This document shows, in pieces, positions 20,948 to 33,294 of a stretch of 64,000 nucleotides of DNA (position 1 is the first letter of the stretch; each line of letters begins with the position of its first letter). The stretch is from Tragulus kanchil (taxonomy: Eukaryota; Chordata; Mammalia; Artiodactyla; Tragulidae), in the NCBI GenBank assembly GCA_022376925.1, contig JAIOJX010000030.1, positions 169,689,298-169,753,297 of the forward strand. The letters are read 5' to 3'. The translations under genes were made by a program, and so were the position numbers. Under the pieces are notes generated by a model that had not been told where the DNA came from, searched no databases, and worked only from the letters and a program-made list of their open reading frames with translations.

Positions 20948-21489
20948 ATCTTTATTCTTTGGCCTGTGTGGGCCCTCCATTGCACTGGCCTCTAGTTGCA
21001 GAGCATCAGTTCTGGGTCCATGCACTCCAGAGCACTGGCTCTTTTTTTTTTTTTTTTTAATGTATTTTGGGGGTGGGGAGGGAGGAGAGTGGGCGGGCCA
21101 CTTCCACTGGTCTTTCATTTATCTAGTTTCATCCATCTTTGTTCTTTGGCCGGTGTGGGCCTCCCATCATGGTGGCATGTGTTGTCACAGAGCACCGGCT
21201 CTGGGTGTATGCACTCCAGAGCTCCAACTCGGTAATTGGACACATCAGTCCAGCCACTCCGAGGCACGTGGAATTTTCCCAGGCCAGGGATCGAACCGGT
21301 GCCCCTTGCACTGCAAGGCGGTGTCCTTACCCACTGGACCACCAGGGAAGCCCAGAGCACTGGCTCTTAATTGGACACACTGGTCCAGCTGCTCCGCCGC
21401 ATGTGGGATCTTCCCAGGCCAGGGATTGCACTGGTGCCCCCTGCATTACAAGGCAGACTCTTTACCCACTGTACCACCAGGGAAACCCT
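20936..21489 (-). mobile_element. CHR-type SINE split by a younger SINE
   Basis: The outer element occupies 20936-21042 (3' part) and 21368-21489 (5' part with 'accaccagggaaaccc' at the end). Its two halves rejoin exactly across the inner SINE at the repeated AGAGCACTGGCTCT. With the plus-strand SINE to its left it makes a tail-to-tail pair. Confidence 0.85.
21043..21353 (-). mobile_element. Young CHR-type SINE nested in another SINE
   Basis: Complete long-tail element with poly-T at 21042-21058, the GC/pyrimidine tail and an intact head at 21330-21353. It is bounded by a perfect 14-bp target-site duplication, AGAGCACTGGCTCT at 21029-21042 and 21354-21367. Confidence 0.92.
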
Positions 21490-22005
21490 TAAAAATATTT
21501 TTATATTAGGTAATTTTATGCTAGGAACTTGTTCACTCCACTATATTTATCCACAATCTAATTTTAAAAGGTCATATAAAGTATATGTTGTATATGTTTT
21601 TATCTAAAGATCTATTTTTATATAAAATGACTGGAAGTATATATAACGCAAAGTTAACAGTGATTATCTTTTTGTTTTATTACAAACTTTTCAAATGTAT
21701 ACAATAAACATGTATTAATTCTGTAATAAGAAAAAGTATTTAAACATGTTTAAATTAAAAAGAAATTCCTCTGGCAGCTGTGGTTATAAGAATATGAATG
21801 AGGGAGATTGCGTGAGAGCTTATTGCAGTGATTCAGTCAAAAGGCAATGTAAGTAAGAACCAAGGATATCACATTGTGGATAGAGAAGGAAAAACTTATT
21901 GAAGACATATTCATGAGTTCTCTGAGAACTATGAACACACACCACACTTCGAAGTCATTAATAACATTGATCTTTTAGAAGAGCCAACATGATTCATCTG
22001 TATCC
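21490..22005. other. A/T-rich non-coding stretch
   Basis: No known repeat or gene was recognised. The composition is A/T-rich with many stops in all frames. Confidence 0.4.
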
Positions 22006-22007
22006 TT

Positions 22008-22145
22008 ATGTGCTGTGTTCTCAGTTGCTTCAATCGTGTCCAACACTCTGTGACCCAATGGACCATAACTCATCAGGCTCCTCTGTTCATGGAATTTTCC
22101 CAGCAGAAATGGCGTGGGTTGCCATTCCCTTTACCAAGGGACCTT
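22008..22145 (-). mobile_element. Bov-tA/BovB-type fragment
   Basis: 'ctcagttgcttcaatcgtgt', 'ccaacactctgtgacccaat' and 'tcaggctcctctgttcatgg', 'tgggttgccattccc' are the antisense of the Bov-A body. No tRNA head is present, so it may be a BovB 3' end or a truncated SINE. Confidence 0.7.
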
Positions 22146-22224
22146 CCCTGTATCCTTATAGTACCTTCTAATACACATTCAGAGAAACTCAGAGTGATCT
22201 CTGATGATAAGGTTTTGGTTTTTT

Positions 22225-24395
22225 GACTTGTTCAGGTGAGTTGATGGAAATCCAGTTGACTAAGAAAGAAATTAAGAGGAGGACCGGATTGTGGAGGGAG
22301 AAAATCCAACTCATTATTGGACATGTGAACTTTGAGGTATTTGGGGGTCATGTACTAAGCTGTGTGTGGTACATGAATTGGAAACTCATTTCTGGTCAGT
22401 AGATAAAGAATTAGGGATCATCAGTAAATGAGTGATTGTTAAAGCCAGATGGTTGTTAAAGTTACCTTGAGAATGAGCAGTGGGAAAAGGGCTGAACTGG
22501 GAACTTTTGTGGAGCCCTAACAGTTCAGGATAGGAGGAGACACAGGAGGTCCCTGAGAAGAATGAGGAGTGGTGAATTAGACCAGCTTATAATAGAATGG
22601 TTCAAAGCCTGTTATAGGTTCAGTTCATGGCAAGAATGACCAGTTGGACAAGTTCAAAGTTGCTTTCATTTCAGCTTACTTCCTAATGTGCAAGCAAACC
22701 CAGAATGAATAGATGCTGGGGTTTCTTCTGCACCTCATGGAGTTGTGTGATCGGAGTTCAAGGGTCAGAGCAGTCTTTCTCAAGTCTGATCTGCCCCTCA
22801 CTGCTCTTTAGGCTGGTGAAGGGGCTGTCAGCCCTCAAAGGTCCAGGTATTACTGCTTAAGGCCATTGCTCACTGTCCCACAGGCACTTCCTCATGTGTT
22901 CTCTCTTCTTACTACCTCTCTACCTGCACTAGGCTTGGCTGTGGCATTCCACAAGTAGCTAGAGGGGTTCAAAGGGTAAAGGCACTTGAGGGGAGAATTT
23001 CAGGGAAGGAGTCGTCAACAATACCAGATGTCAGTGAGGTCATGTAATATACTGCACTTGGCAATCCAGGGCTTTTTGCAGCCATACACATAGGGTACTG
23101 CCACGCTCAGATTCCCATGAAAGTAGTTTTCAGTCTCATGAAATATAATCCAGGTATTTATTTTAGATATGGCATTCTATTATGGCAGCCTGAGATGACT
23201 AAGATCTCCATCTTGCCTGACCCCCTCCTTCATGTTGATTTTCTCTTAGTGGCCTATTGTCTCTTCTAACAGTTAGGCTTTTTAAAAGGAGCTCCCTTCA
23301 TGCCCATGTGCCATTCTCTTTGACTTGTTCAGGTGAGTTGATGGAAATCCAGTTGACTAAGAAAGAAATTAAGAGGAGGACCGGATTGTGGAGGGAGAAA
23401 ATCCAACTCATTATTGGACATGTGAACTTTGAGGTATTTGGGGGTCATGTACTAAGCTGTGTGTGGTACATGAATTGGAAACTCATTTCTGGTCAGTAGA
23501 TAAAGAATTAGGGATCATCAGTAAATGAGTGATTGTTAAAGCCAGATGGTTGTTAAAGTTACCTTGAGAATGAGCAGTGGGAAAAGGGCTGAACTGGGAA
23601 CTTTTGTGGAGCCCTAACAGTTCAGGATAGGAGGAGACACAGGAGGTCCCTGAGAAGAATGAGGAGTGGTGAATTAGACCAGCTTATAATAGAATGGTTC
23701 AAAGCCTGTTATAGGTTCAGTTCATGGCAAGAATGACCAGTTGGACAAGTTCAAAGTTGCTTTCATTTCAGCTTACTTCCTAATGTGCAAGCAAACCCAG
23801 AATGAATAGATGCTGGGGTTTCTTCTGCACCTCATGGAGTTGTGTGATCGGAGTTCAAGGGTCAGAGCAGTCTTTCTCAAGTCTGATCTGCCCCTCACTG
23901 CTCTTTAGGCTGGTGAAGGGGCTGTCAGCCCTCAAAGGTCCAGGTATTACTGCTTAAGGCCATTGCTCACTGTCCCACAGGCACTTCCTCATGTGTTCTC
24001 TCTTCTTACTACCTCTCTACCTGCACTAGGCTTGGCTGTGGCATTCCACAAGTAGCTAGAGGGGTTCAAAGGGTAAAGGCACTTGAGGGAGAATTTCGGG
24101 GAAGGAGTCGTCAACAATACCAGATGTCAGTGAGGTCATGTAATATACTGCACTTGGCAATCCAGGGCTTTTTGCAGCCATACACATAGGGTACTGCCAC
24201 GCTCAGATTCCCATGAAAGTAGTTTTCAGTCTCATGAAATATAATCCAGGTATTTATTTTAGATATGGCATTCTATTATGGCAGCCTGAGATGACTAAGA
24301 TCTCCATCTTGCCTGACCCCCTCCTTCATGTTGATTTTCTCTTAGTGGCCTATTGTCTCTTCTAACAGTTAGGCTTTTTAAAAGGAGCTCCCTTC
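22225..24395. repeat. Direct duplication D8 (offset 1097)
   Basis: Bases 22225-23299 recur at 23322-24395. Differences are small, such as 'gaggggagaatttcaggg' against 'gagggagaatttcgggg'. Content is non-coding; an open frame of 80 codons at 23257-23499 has no recognisable family and is not called a gene. Confidence 0.92.
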
Positions 24396-24883
24396 TCCAT
24401 CATGCCCATTGTAGCACATTCCACTGGTGGGCTATGTTCAACATCACTAGTGCTGTTGTGCCCCATGCACAGCTGGGAATGCACTGGGTACCTATTTTAT
24501 AGTCTAAACCTTCCTAACAGTTGAGAAGACTATTGGATATTGGTCTTCTCAGAGCATACGGTGGACTTCTAGGTGATTCACATCTATCAGTTCGTCCCTG
24601 ACTCATGGAGTATTCTTGCCCTTAAGTAGCAGAATAAAAGACTCATTCAGATAGAAGGTGTGAGTCTGAAGCAATGCATTATAAGTACTGAATTTTATAA
24701 AGTGGAACACTTGTCAGAGGGAATAATGCTTAGATTCTTCTTGAAGGGATGAGCCAGCTCCAATCGTATATCTGTTGGAGCAGCTTCATTTAGGGTCCCA
24801 AACTGAAGCAGTGTAAATATCCGTATCTTCTTACAGCTTGTCATTGTTTATTATTTGGTTTTCCATCTGCCCTGCTGGGGAGC
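24396..24883. other. Non-coding stretch, nothing recognised
   Basis: Single-copy sequence between two duplications. No repeat or exon was identified. Confidence 0.4.
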
Positions 24884-26981
24884 AGAAGGAGGAAGAGAAG
24901 CCAGAGGGACCTAGTGAGCTCTTTAGAAGAATAGAGCCAAATATTAAAGCCATAAACAAAATAGATTGAACTGGAAAGAATGAGTCAGAGATGAAGGAAG
25001 CATGAAAGCAGTGAGTGCCACACAGGGAAAATATCACCTGAAAGTGCTGACTGAATGCTCCTGCTGCATTTGTGATTGGCCCTGTAAGTCTGATCAGCAC
25101 AAATGGGTTCCTGCACTTCTTGTGCCTCACTGCCCTGGTGAGTGCATTTCCACTGTTTCCTCATATTGAGCCCTTAGATTCATTTATATAAAGCAAGCTG
25201 ATGACCCATGATGAGATTGTCCTTTCCTCTGGTGATAATGATCCTGTCACACCAGGTTCCTGTTTCACTGGCGTGTGAAGCGTTAGGCTGATTGACTGAG
25301 ACCAAGCTGGAGGGAAATAAGGATTTTGTTGGAGAGTCTTTTGATCTTGCTGCATAATAATGCCTCAGATGGTGCTTAAAACCTGGAGTTACCAGCATGC
25401 CTGGCTTTCCTGGGGAAGTAATGAACAGGCAGCCCTGGGTCTGATGTCTTTTATTTGGCCTACCTAATGTTTAGAATTAGTTGCCAACGTTTAAAAATAG
25501 GGATATTTCAAATCCAGTGTTCCTGTTTCTCTTTAAAACTGGAAGATCTAGAACATTGGCCCTGTAGCCCCTCCCAGAAATGACTGGCTGATGCTGACTG
25601 GGTCATTGTCTTTAGTGGGGACATGGGCTCCCCAGGTAGCCACAGTCCCTGCTGCTGCACTCATTTATCTTGGCCACCAGAGGCACCTGAGTTTGTGTTC
25701 CATAATCTATAGGAAGGATGTGTAGGGGAGGAAAAGACTTTCTCCTCTGCCTTCCTAGGTTCATGACTTTGCCTGAGAATCAGTTCGATAAGACAGAGAT
25801 TACTAAGAGAAGACGACCAGTTTTAATTACATAGGTACACATGGAAAGTTTGCAAAGAAATGAGACTCAGGAAAGTGGCCAGATGACTGAGGCTAGACAA
25901 AGGAAAAAACCTTTTGGGCTTCTGGGTAGGTGAAGAAGGAGGAAGAGAAGCCAGAGGGACCTAGTGAGCTCTTTAGAAGAATAGAGCCAAATATTAAAGC
26001 CATAAACAAAATAGATTGAACTGGAAAGAATGAGTCAGAGATGAAGGAAGCATGAAAGCAGTGAGTGCCACACAGGGAAAATATCACCTGAAAGTGCTGA
26101 CTGAATGCTCCTGCTGCATTTGTGATTGGCCCTGTAAGTCTGATCAGCACAAATGGGTTCCTGCACTTCTTGTGCCTCACTGCCCTGGTGAGTGCATTTC
26201 CACTGTTTCCTCATATTGAGCCCTTAGATTCATTTATATAAAGCAAGCTGATGACCCATGATGAGATTGTCCTTTCCTCTGGTGATAATGATCCTGTCAC
26301 ACCAGGTTCCTGTTTCACTGGCGTGTGAAGCGTTAGGCTGATTGACTGAGACCAAGCTGGAGGGAAATAAGGATTTTGTTGGAGAGTCTTTTGATCTTGC
26401 TGCATAATAATGCCTCAGATGGTGCTTAAAACCTGGAGTTACCAGCATGCCTGGCTTTCCTGGGGAAGTAATGAACAGGCAGCCCTGGGTCTGATGTCTT
26501 TTATTTGGCCTACCTAATGTTTAGAATTAGTTGCCAACGTTTAAAAATAGGGATATTTCAAATCCAGTGTTCCTGTTTCTCTTTAAAACTGGAAGATCTA
26601 GAACATTGGCCCTGTAGCCCCTCCCAGAAATGACTGGCTGATGCTGACTGGGTCATTGTCTTTTAGTGGGGACATGGGCTCCCCAGGTAGCCACAGTCCC
26701 TGCTGCTGCACTCATTTATCTTGGCCACCAGAGGCACCTGAGTTTGTGTTCCATAATCTATAGGAAGGATGTGTAGGGGAGGAAAAGACTTTCTCCTCTG
26801 CCTTCCTAGGTTCATGACTTTGCCTGAGAATCAGTTCGATAAGACAGAGATTACTAAGAGAAGACGACCAGTTTTAATTACATAGGTACACATGGAAAGT
26901 TTGCAAAGAAATGAGACTCAGGAAAGTGGCCAGATGACTGAGGCTAGACAAAGGAAAAAACCTTTTGGGCTTCTGGGTAGG
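24884..26981. repeat. Direct duplication D9 (offset 1050)
   Basis: Bases 24884-25933 recur at 25934-26981 with one T-run difference ('gtctttagtgggg' against 'gtcttttagtgggg'). The minus strand has open frames of 95-99 codons in both copies, but they resemble no known family. Confidence 0.92.
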
Positions 26982-27190
26982 GGAAGAAAGTTATGACAGA
27001 GTGAGAGGAGGAAATGTAATTGTCTTACATAGGTAAGAGTTTCTCTGGTGATAAAAGTTGTCTTTCTTCTTAATACAGAGACATCTTTATAAATGGAAAT
27101 TTCCTTCATAAATGTAAATTTCCTTTACAAAAGGGGAAATTTATACTTTAGTTTTAAGCAGTTGGAGAGGTGAAATGCTTTTCTTGTTTT

Positions 27191-29376
27191 TACTGGTTCT
27201 CAATTGCCGTTAGCTTAAAATAATTCATATGACAAAGAGGCATATTTTTGAATGACATATCCTGGTACCCTTCAGAAAGAAATTAGCATTTATTGAATTC
27301 TATAAGTGAACCACTGTGTCTTATAATTTGCACATATGATCTAATTTGATTTCCCACAACACAGTATGATTTGGGCTCCAGTGCTACCAGGACCATGCCT
27401 GGGAAGGGTTCAGGACTTGCTACCTCCAAATATGGCATTTGAGAACACAGCAGAAGCAGGAAGAAAAAGGTCACTACGCCCTTCTCCCTGCCCTCCTCCC
27501 CTGAAACAAGTCATAAAACCTTCATGTGAGAAGTGTCCTCCGTATATATGTTTGCCCTGCTACTGAAAGTAGAGTGTTCCTATGAAACCTTCATAAACTG
27601 AAATGGCATAAGATGAAGATGCATCTTGACACACCTTGCTAATGGATACATGAAATAAATCAAAATAAAGCATAGATACTCACATTGTTCAAAGCCAGGG
27701 TGCCTAGATGCTGAGATGTTGAATGTAGTTCCCAGGGAAGGAACTTGGAGGAGCAACTCTCCTCTGGGTGTGTGCTTCCTTCAAAACAAATGGCTAGATG
27801 CTATTTTCTATTTTTTGTTGTTTTTCCTTTTTTTTTTTTTTTTTAAAAATGAAGATCCTCTTCAGATTTCTTTTAGTTATCAGAAGCAGGAAAATGTAGA
27901 TCTTCTATAAAAGTAAAGTGGCATAAACTAAGCTTTTGAAAAGCAGGACATATCTGTATCTGAAGGAAACATGTATCCTTATTTCCAAAGGCAAGGAGAC
28001 CCTGAGAAGAATCCTAACAAGCAAATCTTGCTAAGTTTCCCTCCTACTCCTTAATGTGCTCTTTTCCTCCCTAACTGTCCACTCTCTTTCAAACCTAGCA
28101 TTCACATCTCAGGTCTGACTGTTTCTTTGAAAAGTCTTCATTTCCTTATGAGGCCTCCCATGTAACATAAAACTTATATTTCATAAATTTGTGTGCTTTT
28201 CTCTTGTTAATCTGTCTATATAAGTTTAACTTTCAGGCCCATCTTGACCCTAAGAGGGGCAAGAAAATCTTTTCCCTGCCCTATAGCTACTGGTTCTCAA
28301 TTGCCGTTAGCTTAAAATAATTCATATGACAAAGAGGCATATTTTTGAATGACATATCCTGGTACCCTTCAGAAAGAAATTAGCATTTATTGAATTCTAT
28401 AAGTGAACCACTGTGTCTTATAATTTGCACATATGATCTAATTTGATTTCCCACAACACAGTATGATTTGGGCTCCAGTGCTACCAGGACCATGCCTGGG
28501 AAGGGTTCAGGACTTGCTACCTCCAAATATGGCATTTGAGAACACAGCAGAAGCAGGAAGAAAAAGGTCACTACGCCCTTCTCCCTGCCCTCCTCCCTGA
28601 AACAAGTCATAAAACCTTCATGTGAGAAGTGTCCTCCGTATATATGTTTGCCCTGCTACTGAAAGTAGAGTGTTCCTATGAAACCTTCATAAACTGAAAT
28701 GGCATAAGATGAAGATGCATCTTGACACACCTTGCTAATGGATACATGAAATAAATCAAAATAAAGCATAGATACTCACATTGTTCAAAGCCAGGGTGCC
28801 TAGATGCTGAGATGTTGAATGTAGTTCCCAGGGAAGGAACTTGGAGGAGCAACTCTCCTCTGGGTGTGTGCTTCCTTCAAAACAAATGGCTAGATGCTAT
28901 TTTCTATTTTTTGTTGTTTTTCCTTTTTTTTTTTTTTTTTTTTGTAAAAATGAAGATCCTCTTCAGATTTCTTTTAGTTATCAGAAGCAGGAAAATGTAG
29001 ATCTTCTATAAAAGTAAAGTGGCATAAACTAAGCTTTTGAAAAGCAGGACATATCTGTATCTGAAGGAAACATGTATCCTTATTTCCAAAGGCAAGGAGA
29101 CCCTGAGAAGAATCCTAACAAGCAAATCTTGCTAAGTTTCCCTCCTACTCCTTAATGTGCTCTTTTCCTCCCTAACTGTCCACTCTCTTTCAAACCTAGC
29201 ATTCACATCTCAGGTCTGACTGTTTCTTTGAAAAGTCTTCATTTCCTTATGAGGCCTCCCATGTAACATAAAACTTATATTTCATAAATTTGTGTGCTTT
29301 TCTCTTGTTAATCTGTCTATATAAGTTTAACTTTCAGGCCCATCTTGACCCTAAGAGGGTCAAGAAAATCTTTTTC
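27191..29376. repeat. Direct duplication D10 (offset 1097)
   Basis: Bases 27191-28275 recur at 28288-29376. Differences: 'ctcccctgaaac' against 'ctccctgaaac', T-run lengths at 27829 and 28923, and 'gaggggcaag' against 'gagggtcaag' at the end. The start (27270-27365) looks like an antisense MIR/L2 end; the rest is unrecognised. Confidence 0.92.
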
Positions 29377-29475
29377 CTCAACGCCGTGCCCTGCACTCAG
29401 TATAGTGAAAGCTACAGGAGCTTTGAATGGATGAATGTACCTGTGAACATGTAAGTATATCAATATAGCATTTTA

Positions 29476-29615
29476 TTTATTTATTTATTTTTTAAATCTT
29501 TATTTTACTTTGAACTTTTACAGAGTTTTGTTGTTTACAGATATGTATGTTCCCAGATTAGTCATATGTATATCCCCCCCTTCCCACCCCTCCCGACCAT
29601 CACACAGCACCCCTG
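29476..29615 (-). mobile_element. Very short L1 3'-end insertion with TSD
   Basis: The minus strand matches the last ~130 bp of the L1 3' UTR (complement of 'gttgtttacagatatgtatg', 'ttcccagattagtcatatgt', 'cacccctcccgaccatcaca') with its A tail on the left. A perfect 14-bp duplication, AATATAGCATTTTA, flanks it at 29462-29475 and 29616-29629. It split a MIR-like target ('gtagatgagaaagccaagg'). Copy at about 30572-30711. Confidence 0.88.
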
Positions 29616-30194
29616 AATATAGCATTTTAATTCCATTTTTTGTAGATGAGAAAGCCAAGGCCCTGAACAGTTAACTTAATCAGATCCATTGAACTAATAG
29701 AGATTACAGTTGGAATTTAAAGATAAGACTGTGAGACTCCAGAAGTCTGCTGTGAAGAAAAGCCTGTGGGTCTCTCAGGGCTATGTTCATTGTAGGCATT
29801 TTATAAGTACTTACTGAACTGGTTGATGATGAGCAAACATATTTTCTTGAGTACAGTTAACCAGAAGATTGCAAGCATAGGTCTCAGCTTCTGAAATTTA
29901 TTTTAAACCTCCTGTTGTGTGGGAAAATGCCTTGGACTTAGGGAGTTTGTAATAATGAGTCTCTGTAGTAGAGGGTACCATTGTCGTGTGACAAGGAGAC
30001 CATTACACTTCTGTCCACAGTTGACTTGTGTCCCATAAATGTGGTTAAATCCCAAAGTTAATTCTCCTTGCACATATAAGGAGCTTCCTCTAGTTGGTGT
30101 TACTAGGTGATGTTTGTCAGGTTTTCGATCAATCAATTGATTGTTGCCTTTTTTTTTTTTTTTTTTAAATAATTTGTGCAAGGCTTTCTCTCTG

Positions 30195-30275
30195 ATAGGA
30201 GAGCCTAGGCCTTATGCATGTCTTTATCCCCAGCATGGGATGTAACAAGTGGCAGACACTCAGTAGTTGTTGATT
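30195..30275 (+). repeat. L2 3'-end fragment
   Basis: 'tgtctttatccccagcatgg' followed by 'cagacactcagtagttgttg' resembles the L2 3' end. It is present three times through D11 and D12 (also about 31291-31371 and 32428-32510). Confidence 0.5.
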
Positions 30276-31049
30276 TTAATTTTTATTGTTAACTGCATTC
30301 ACATCTCAGGTCTGACTGTTTCTTTGAAAAGTCTTCATTTCCTTATGAGGCCTCCCATGTAACATAAAACTTATATTTCATAAATTTGTGTGCTTTTCTC
30401 TTGTTAATCTGTCTATATAAGTTTAACTTTCAGGCCCATCTTGACCCTAAGAGGGTCAAGAAAATCTTTTTCCTCAACGCCGTGCCCTGCACTCAGTATA
30501 GTGAAAGCTACAGGAGCTTTGAATGGATGAATGTACCTGTGAACATGTAAGTATATCAATATAGCATTTTATTTATTTATTTATTTTTTAAATCTTTATT
30601 TTACTTTGAACTTTTACAGAGTTTTGTTGTTTACAGATATGTATGTTCCCAGATTAGTCATATGTATATCCCCCCCTTCCCACCCCTCCCGACCATCACA
30701 CAGCACCCCTGAATATAGCATTTTAATTCCATTTTTTGTAGATGAGAAAGCCAAGGCCCTGAACAGTTAACTTAATCAGATCCATTGAACTAATAGAGAT
30801 TACAGTTGGAATTTAAAGATAAGACTGTGAGACTCCAGAAGTCTGCTGTGAAGAAAAGCCTGTGGGTCTCTCAGGGCTATGTTCATTGTAGGCATTTTAT
30901 AAGTACTTACTGAACTGGTTGATGATGAGCAAACATATTTTCTTGAGTACAGTTAACCAGAAGATTGCAAGCATAGGTCTCAGCTTCTGAAATTTATTTT
31001 AAACCTCCTGTTGTGTGGGAAAATGCCTTGGACTTAGGGAGTTTGTAAT

Positions 31050-33294
31050 AATGAGTCTCTGTAGTAGAGGGTACCATTGTCGTGTGACAAGGAGACCATT
31101 ACACTTCTGTCCACAGTTGACTTGTGTCCCATAAATGTGGTTAAATCCCAAAGTTAATTCTCCTTGCACATATAAGGAGCTTCCTCTAGTTGGTGTTACT
31201 AGGTGATGTTTGTCAGGTTTTCGATCAATCAATTGATTGTTGCCTTTTTTTTTTTTTTTTTTAAATAATTTGTGCAAGGCTTTCTCTCTGATAGGAGAGC
31301 CTAGGCCTTATGCATGTCTTTATCCCCAGCATGGGATGTAACAAGTGGCAGACACTCAGTAGTTGTTGATTTGAATGTATTTTCTGCTTCTATATGTTAG
31401 AAGCTGCATCTGTTACCAGTTTAGGAAAATGTTTGAAAGTACCATTTAAAAGTTGTTCATCAGCCGGACAGATGTGTCCAACTACTGAGCTGGAGCTCTA
31501 GAGCACATGCGCCCAGAGCCGGTGCTCTGCAATGAGAGAGGCCACTGTGATGGAAGGCCCACACAGGCCAAAGAACAAAAGATAAATAAGTGAAAGATCA
31601 ATATAAGTGGCGAAAAAAAGAGTTGCTTATGATAAAGTCTACTTTGAATCCATCTGCATATTAATCAAGTATACTCATTGTTTTATCTGAAATTGGATGG
31701 AGAGGGGAAGGGGGTTGAGAACTGGGACTGACTTATATTTTTGAGAAAAGGACATGGGAAATTGCAGGGTAACCAGACCCTGTCTGAGAGAGAATTCTTC
31801 CTTTGTCCTAACACCAGAGAATGCAAGGTTGTCATGTGAGGAGCAGTTATTCTCTTTGTGTATCAGGTAAGGGAGTAAAGAGAGGACAGAGGTTCAAGGA
31901 AAGGAGGAATTAGAAAGAGCCAAGTGATTCAAATCAACAAAGAGAACAGGCCAAGAAATATGAGAAATGGAGAGGAAGGAAAGACTGAGAGGGTGCTCTG
32001 TAGATAGCATTTAAAAGAGACTAAGGAATGCAAAGTGACCCACTGTGAAGGAGCCACCAGATACCATCTGTACTCTCTCCGCTTTCCCCACCTACCACCA
32101 TAGGACACTTTTTTCTGAAAAGGATTGTCATCATCAAACACTAAACACCACTGCAGTACAAAAAAATTTTTTTTTAAAAACCATGAGTCTCTGTAGTAGA
32201 GGGTACCATTGTCGTGTGACAAGGAGACCATTACACTTCTGTCCACAGTTGACTTGTGTCCCATAAATGTGGTTAAATCCCAAAGTTAATTCTCCTTGCA
32301 CATATAAGGAGCTTCCTCTAGTTGGTGTTACTAGGTGATGTTTGTCAGGTTTTCGATCAATCAATTGATTGTTGCCTTTTTTTTTTTTTTTTTTTAAATA
32401 ATTTGTGCAAGGCTTTCTCTCTGATAGGAGAGCCTAGGCCTTATGCATGTCTTTATCCCCAGCATGGGATGTAACAAGTGGCAGACACTCAGTAGTTGTT
32501 GATTTGAATGTATTTTCTGCTTCTATATGTTAGAAGCTGCATCTGTTACCAGTTTAGGAAAATGTTTGAAAGTACCATTTAAAAGTTGTTCATCAGCCGG
32601 ACAGATGTGTCCAACTACTGAGCTGGAGCTCTAGAGCACATGCGCCCAGAGCCGGTGCTCTGCAATGAGAGAGGCCACTGTGATGGAAGGCCCACACAGG
32701 CCAAAGAACAAAAGATAAATAAGTGAAAGATCAATATAAGTGGCGAAAAAAAGAGTTGCTTATGATAAAGTCTACTTTGAATCCATCTGCATATTAATCA
32801 AGTATACTCATTGTTTTATCTGAAATTGGATGGAGAGGGGAAGGGGGTTGAGAACTGGGACTGACTTATATTTTTGAGAAAAGGACATGGGAAATTGCAG
32901 GGTAACCAGACCCTGTCTGAGAGAGAATTCTTCCTTTGTCCTAACACCAGAGAATGCAAGGTTGTCATGTGAGGAGCAGTTATTCTCTTTGTGTATCAGG
33001 TAAGGGAGTAAAGAGAGGACAGAGGTTCAAGGAAAGGAGGAATTAGAAAGAGCCAAGTGATTCAAATCAACAAAGAGAACAGGCCAAGAAATATGAGAAA
33101 TGGAGAGGAAGGAAAGACTGAGAGGGTGCTCTGTAGATAGCATTTAAAAGAGACTAAGGAATGCAAAGTGACCCACTGTGAAGGAGCCACCAGATACCAT
33201 CTGTACTCTCTCCCGCTTTCCCCACCTACCACCATAGGACACTTTTTTTCTGAAAAGGATTGTCATCATCAAACACTAAACACCACTGCAGTAC
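31050..33294. repeat. Direct duplication D12 (offset 1132)
   Basis: Bases 31050-32159 recur at 32182-33294; 32160-32181 between them is A/T-rich and unmatched. Small differences include 'ctctccgctttcc' against 'ctctcccgctttcc'. Apart from a SINE and an L2 end, no gene was recognised. Confidence 0.92.
31465..31620 (+). mobile_element. 5'-truncated CHR-type SINE
   Basis: Starts in the body ('cggacagatgtgtccaacta') with no tRNA head, continues 'gcccagagccggtgctctgc' and ends 'gatcaatataagtggcgaaa'. Copy at 32597-32752. 5' truncation like this is typical of LINE-dependent insertion. Confidence 0.8.

Larger units (their letters stand above)
29199..31371. repeat. Direct duplication D11 (offset 1096)
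   Basis: Bases 29199-30275 recur at 30295-31371 with no difference noticed. The start overlaps D10 copy 2 and the end overlaps D12, so some sequence is present three times (about 29955-30275, 31051-31371 and 32183-32512). Confidence 0.92.

Noticed and set aside
20916..21509. 197-codon open frame with repeated motifs
   Set aside because: It is a translation of two nested CHR-type SINEs; phrases such as CGIFPGQGSNRCPLHCKA recur wherever these SINEs occur.
25671..25690. CTCF-like motif GGCCACCAGAGGCACC
   Set aside because: One base is missing from the GGC block; copies at 25671 and about 26722 are the D9 duplicate.
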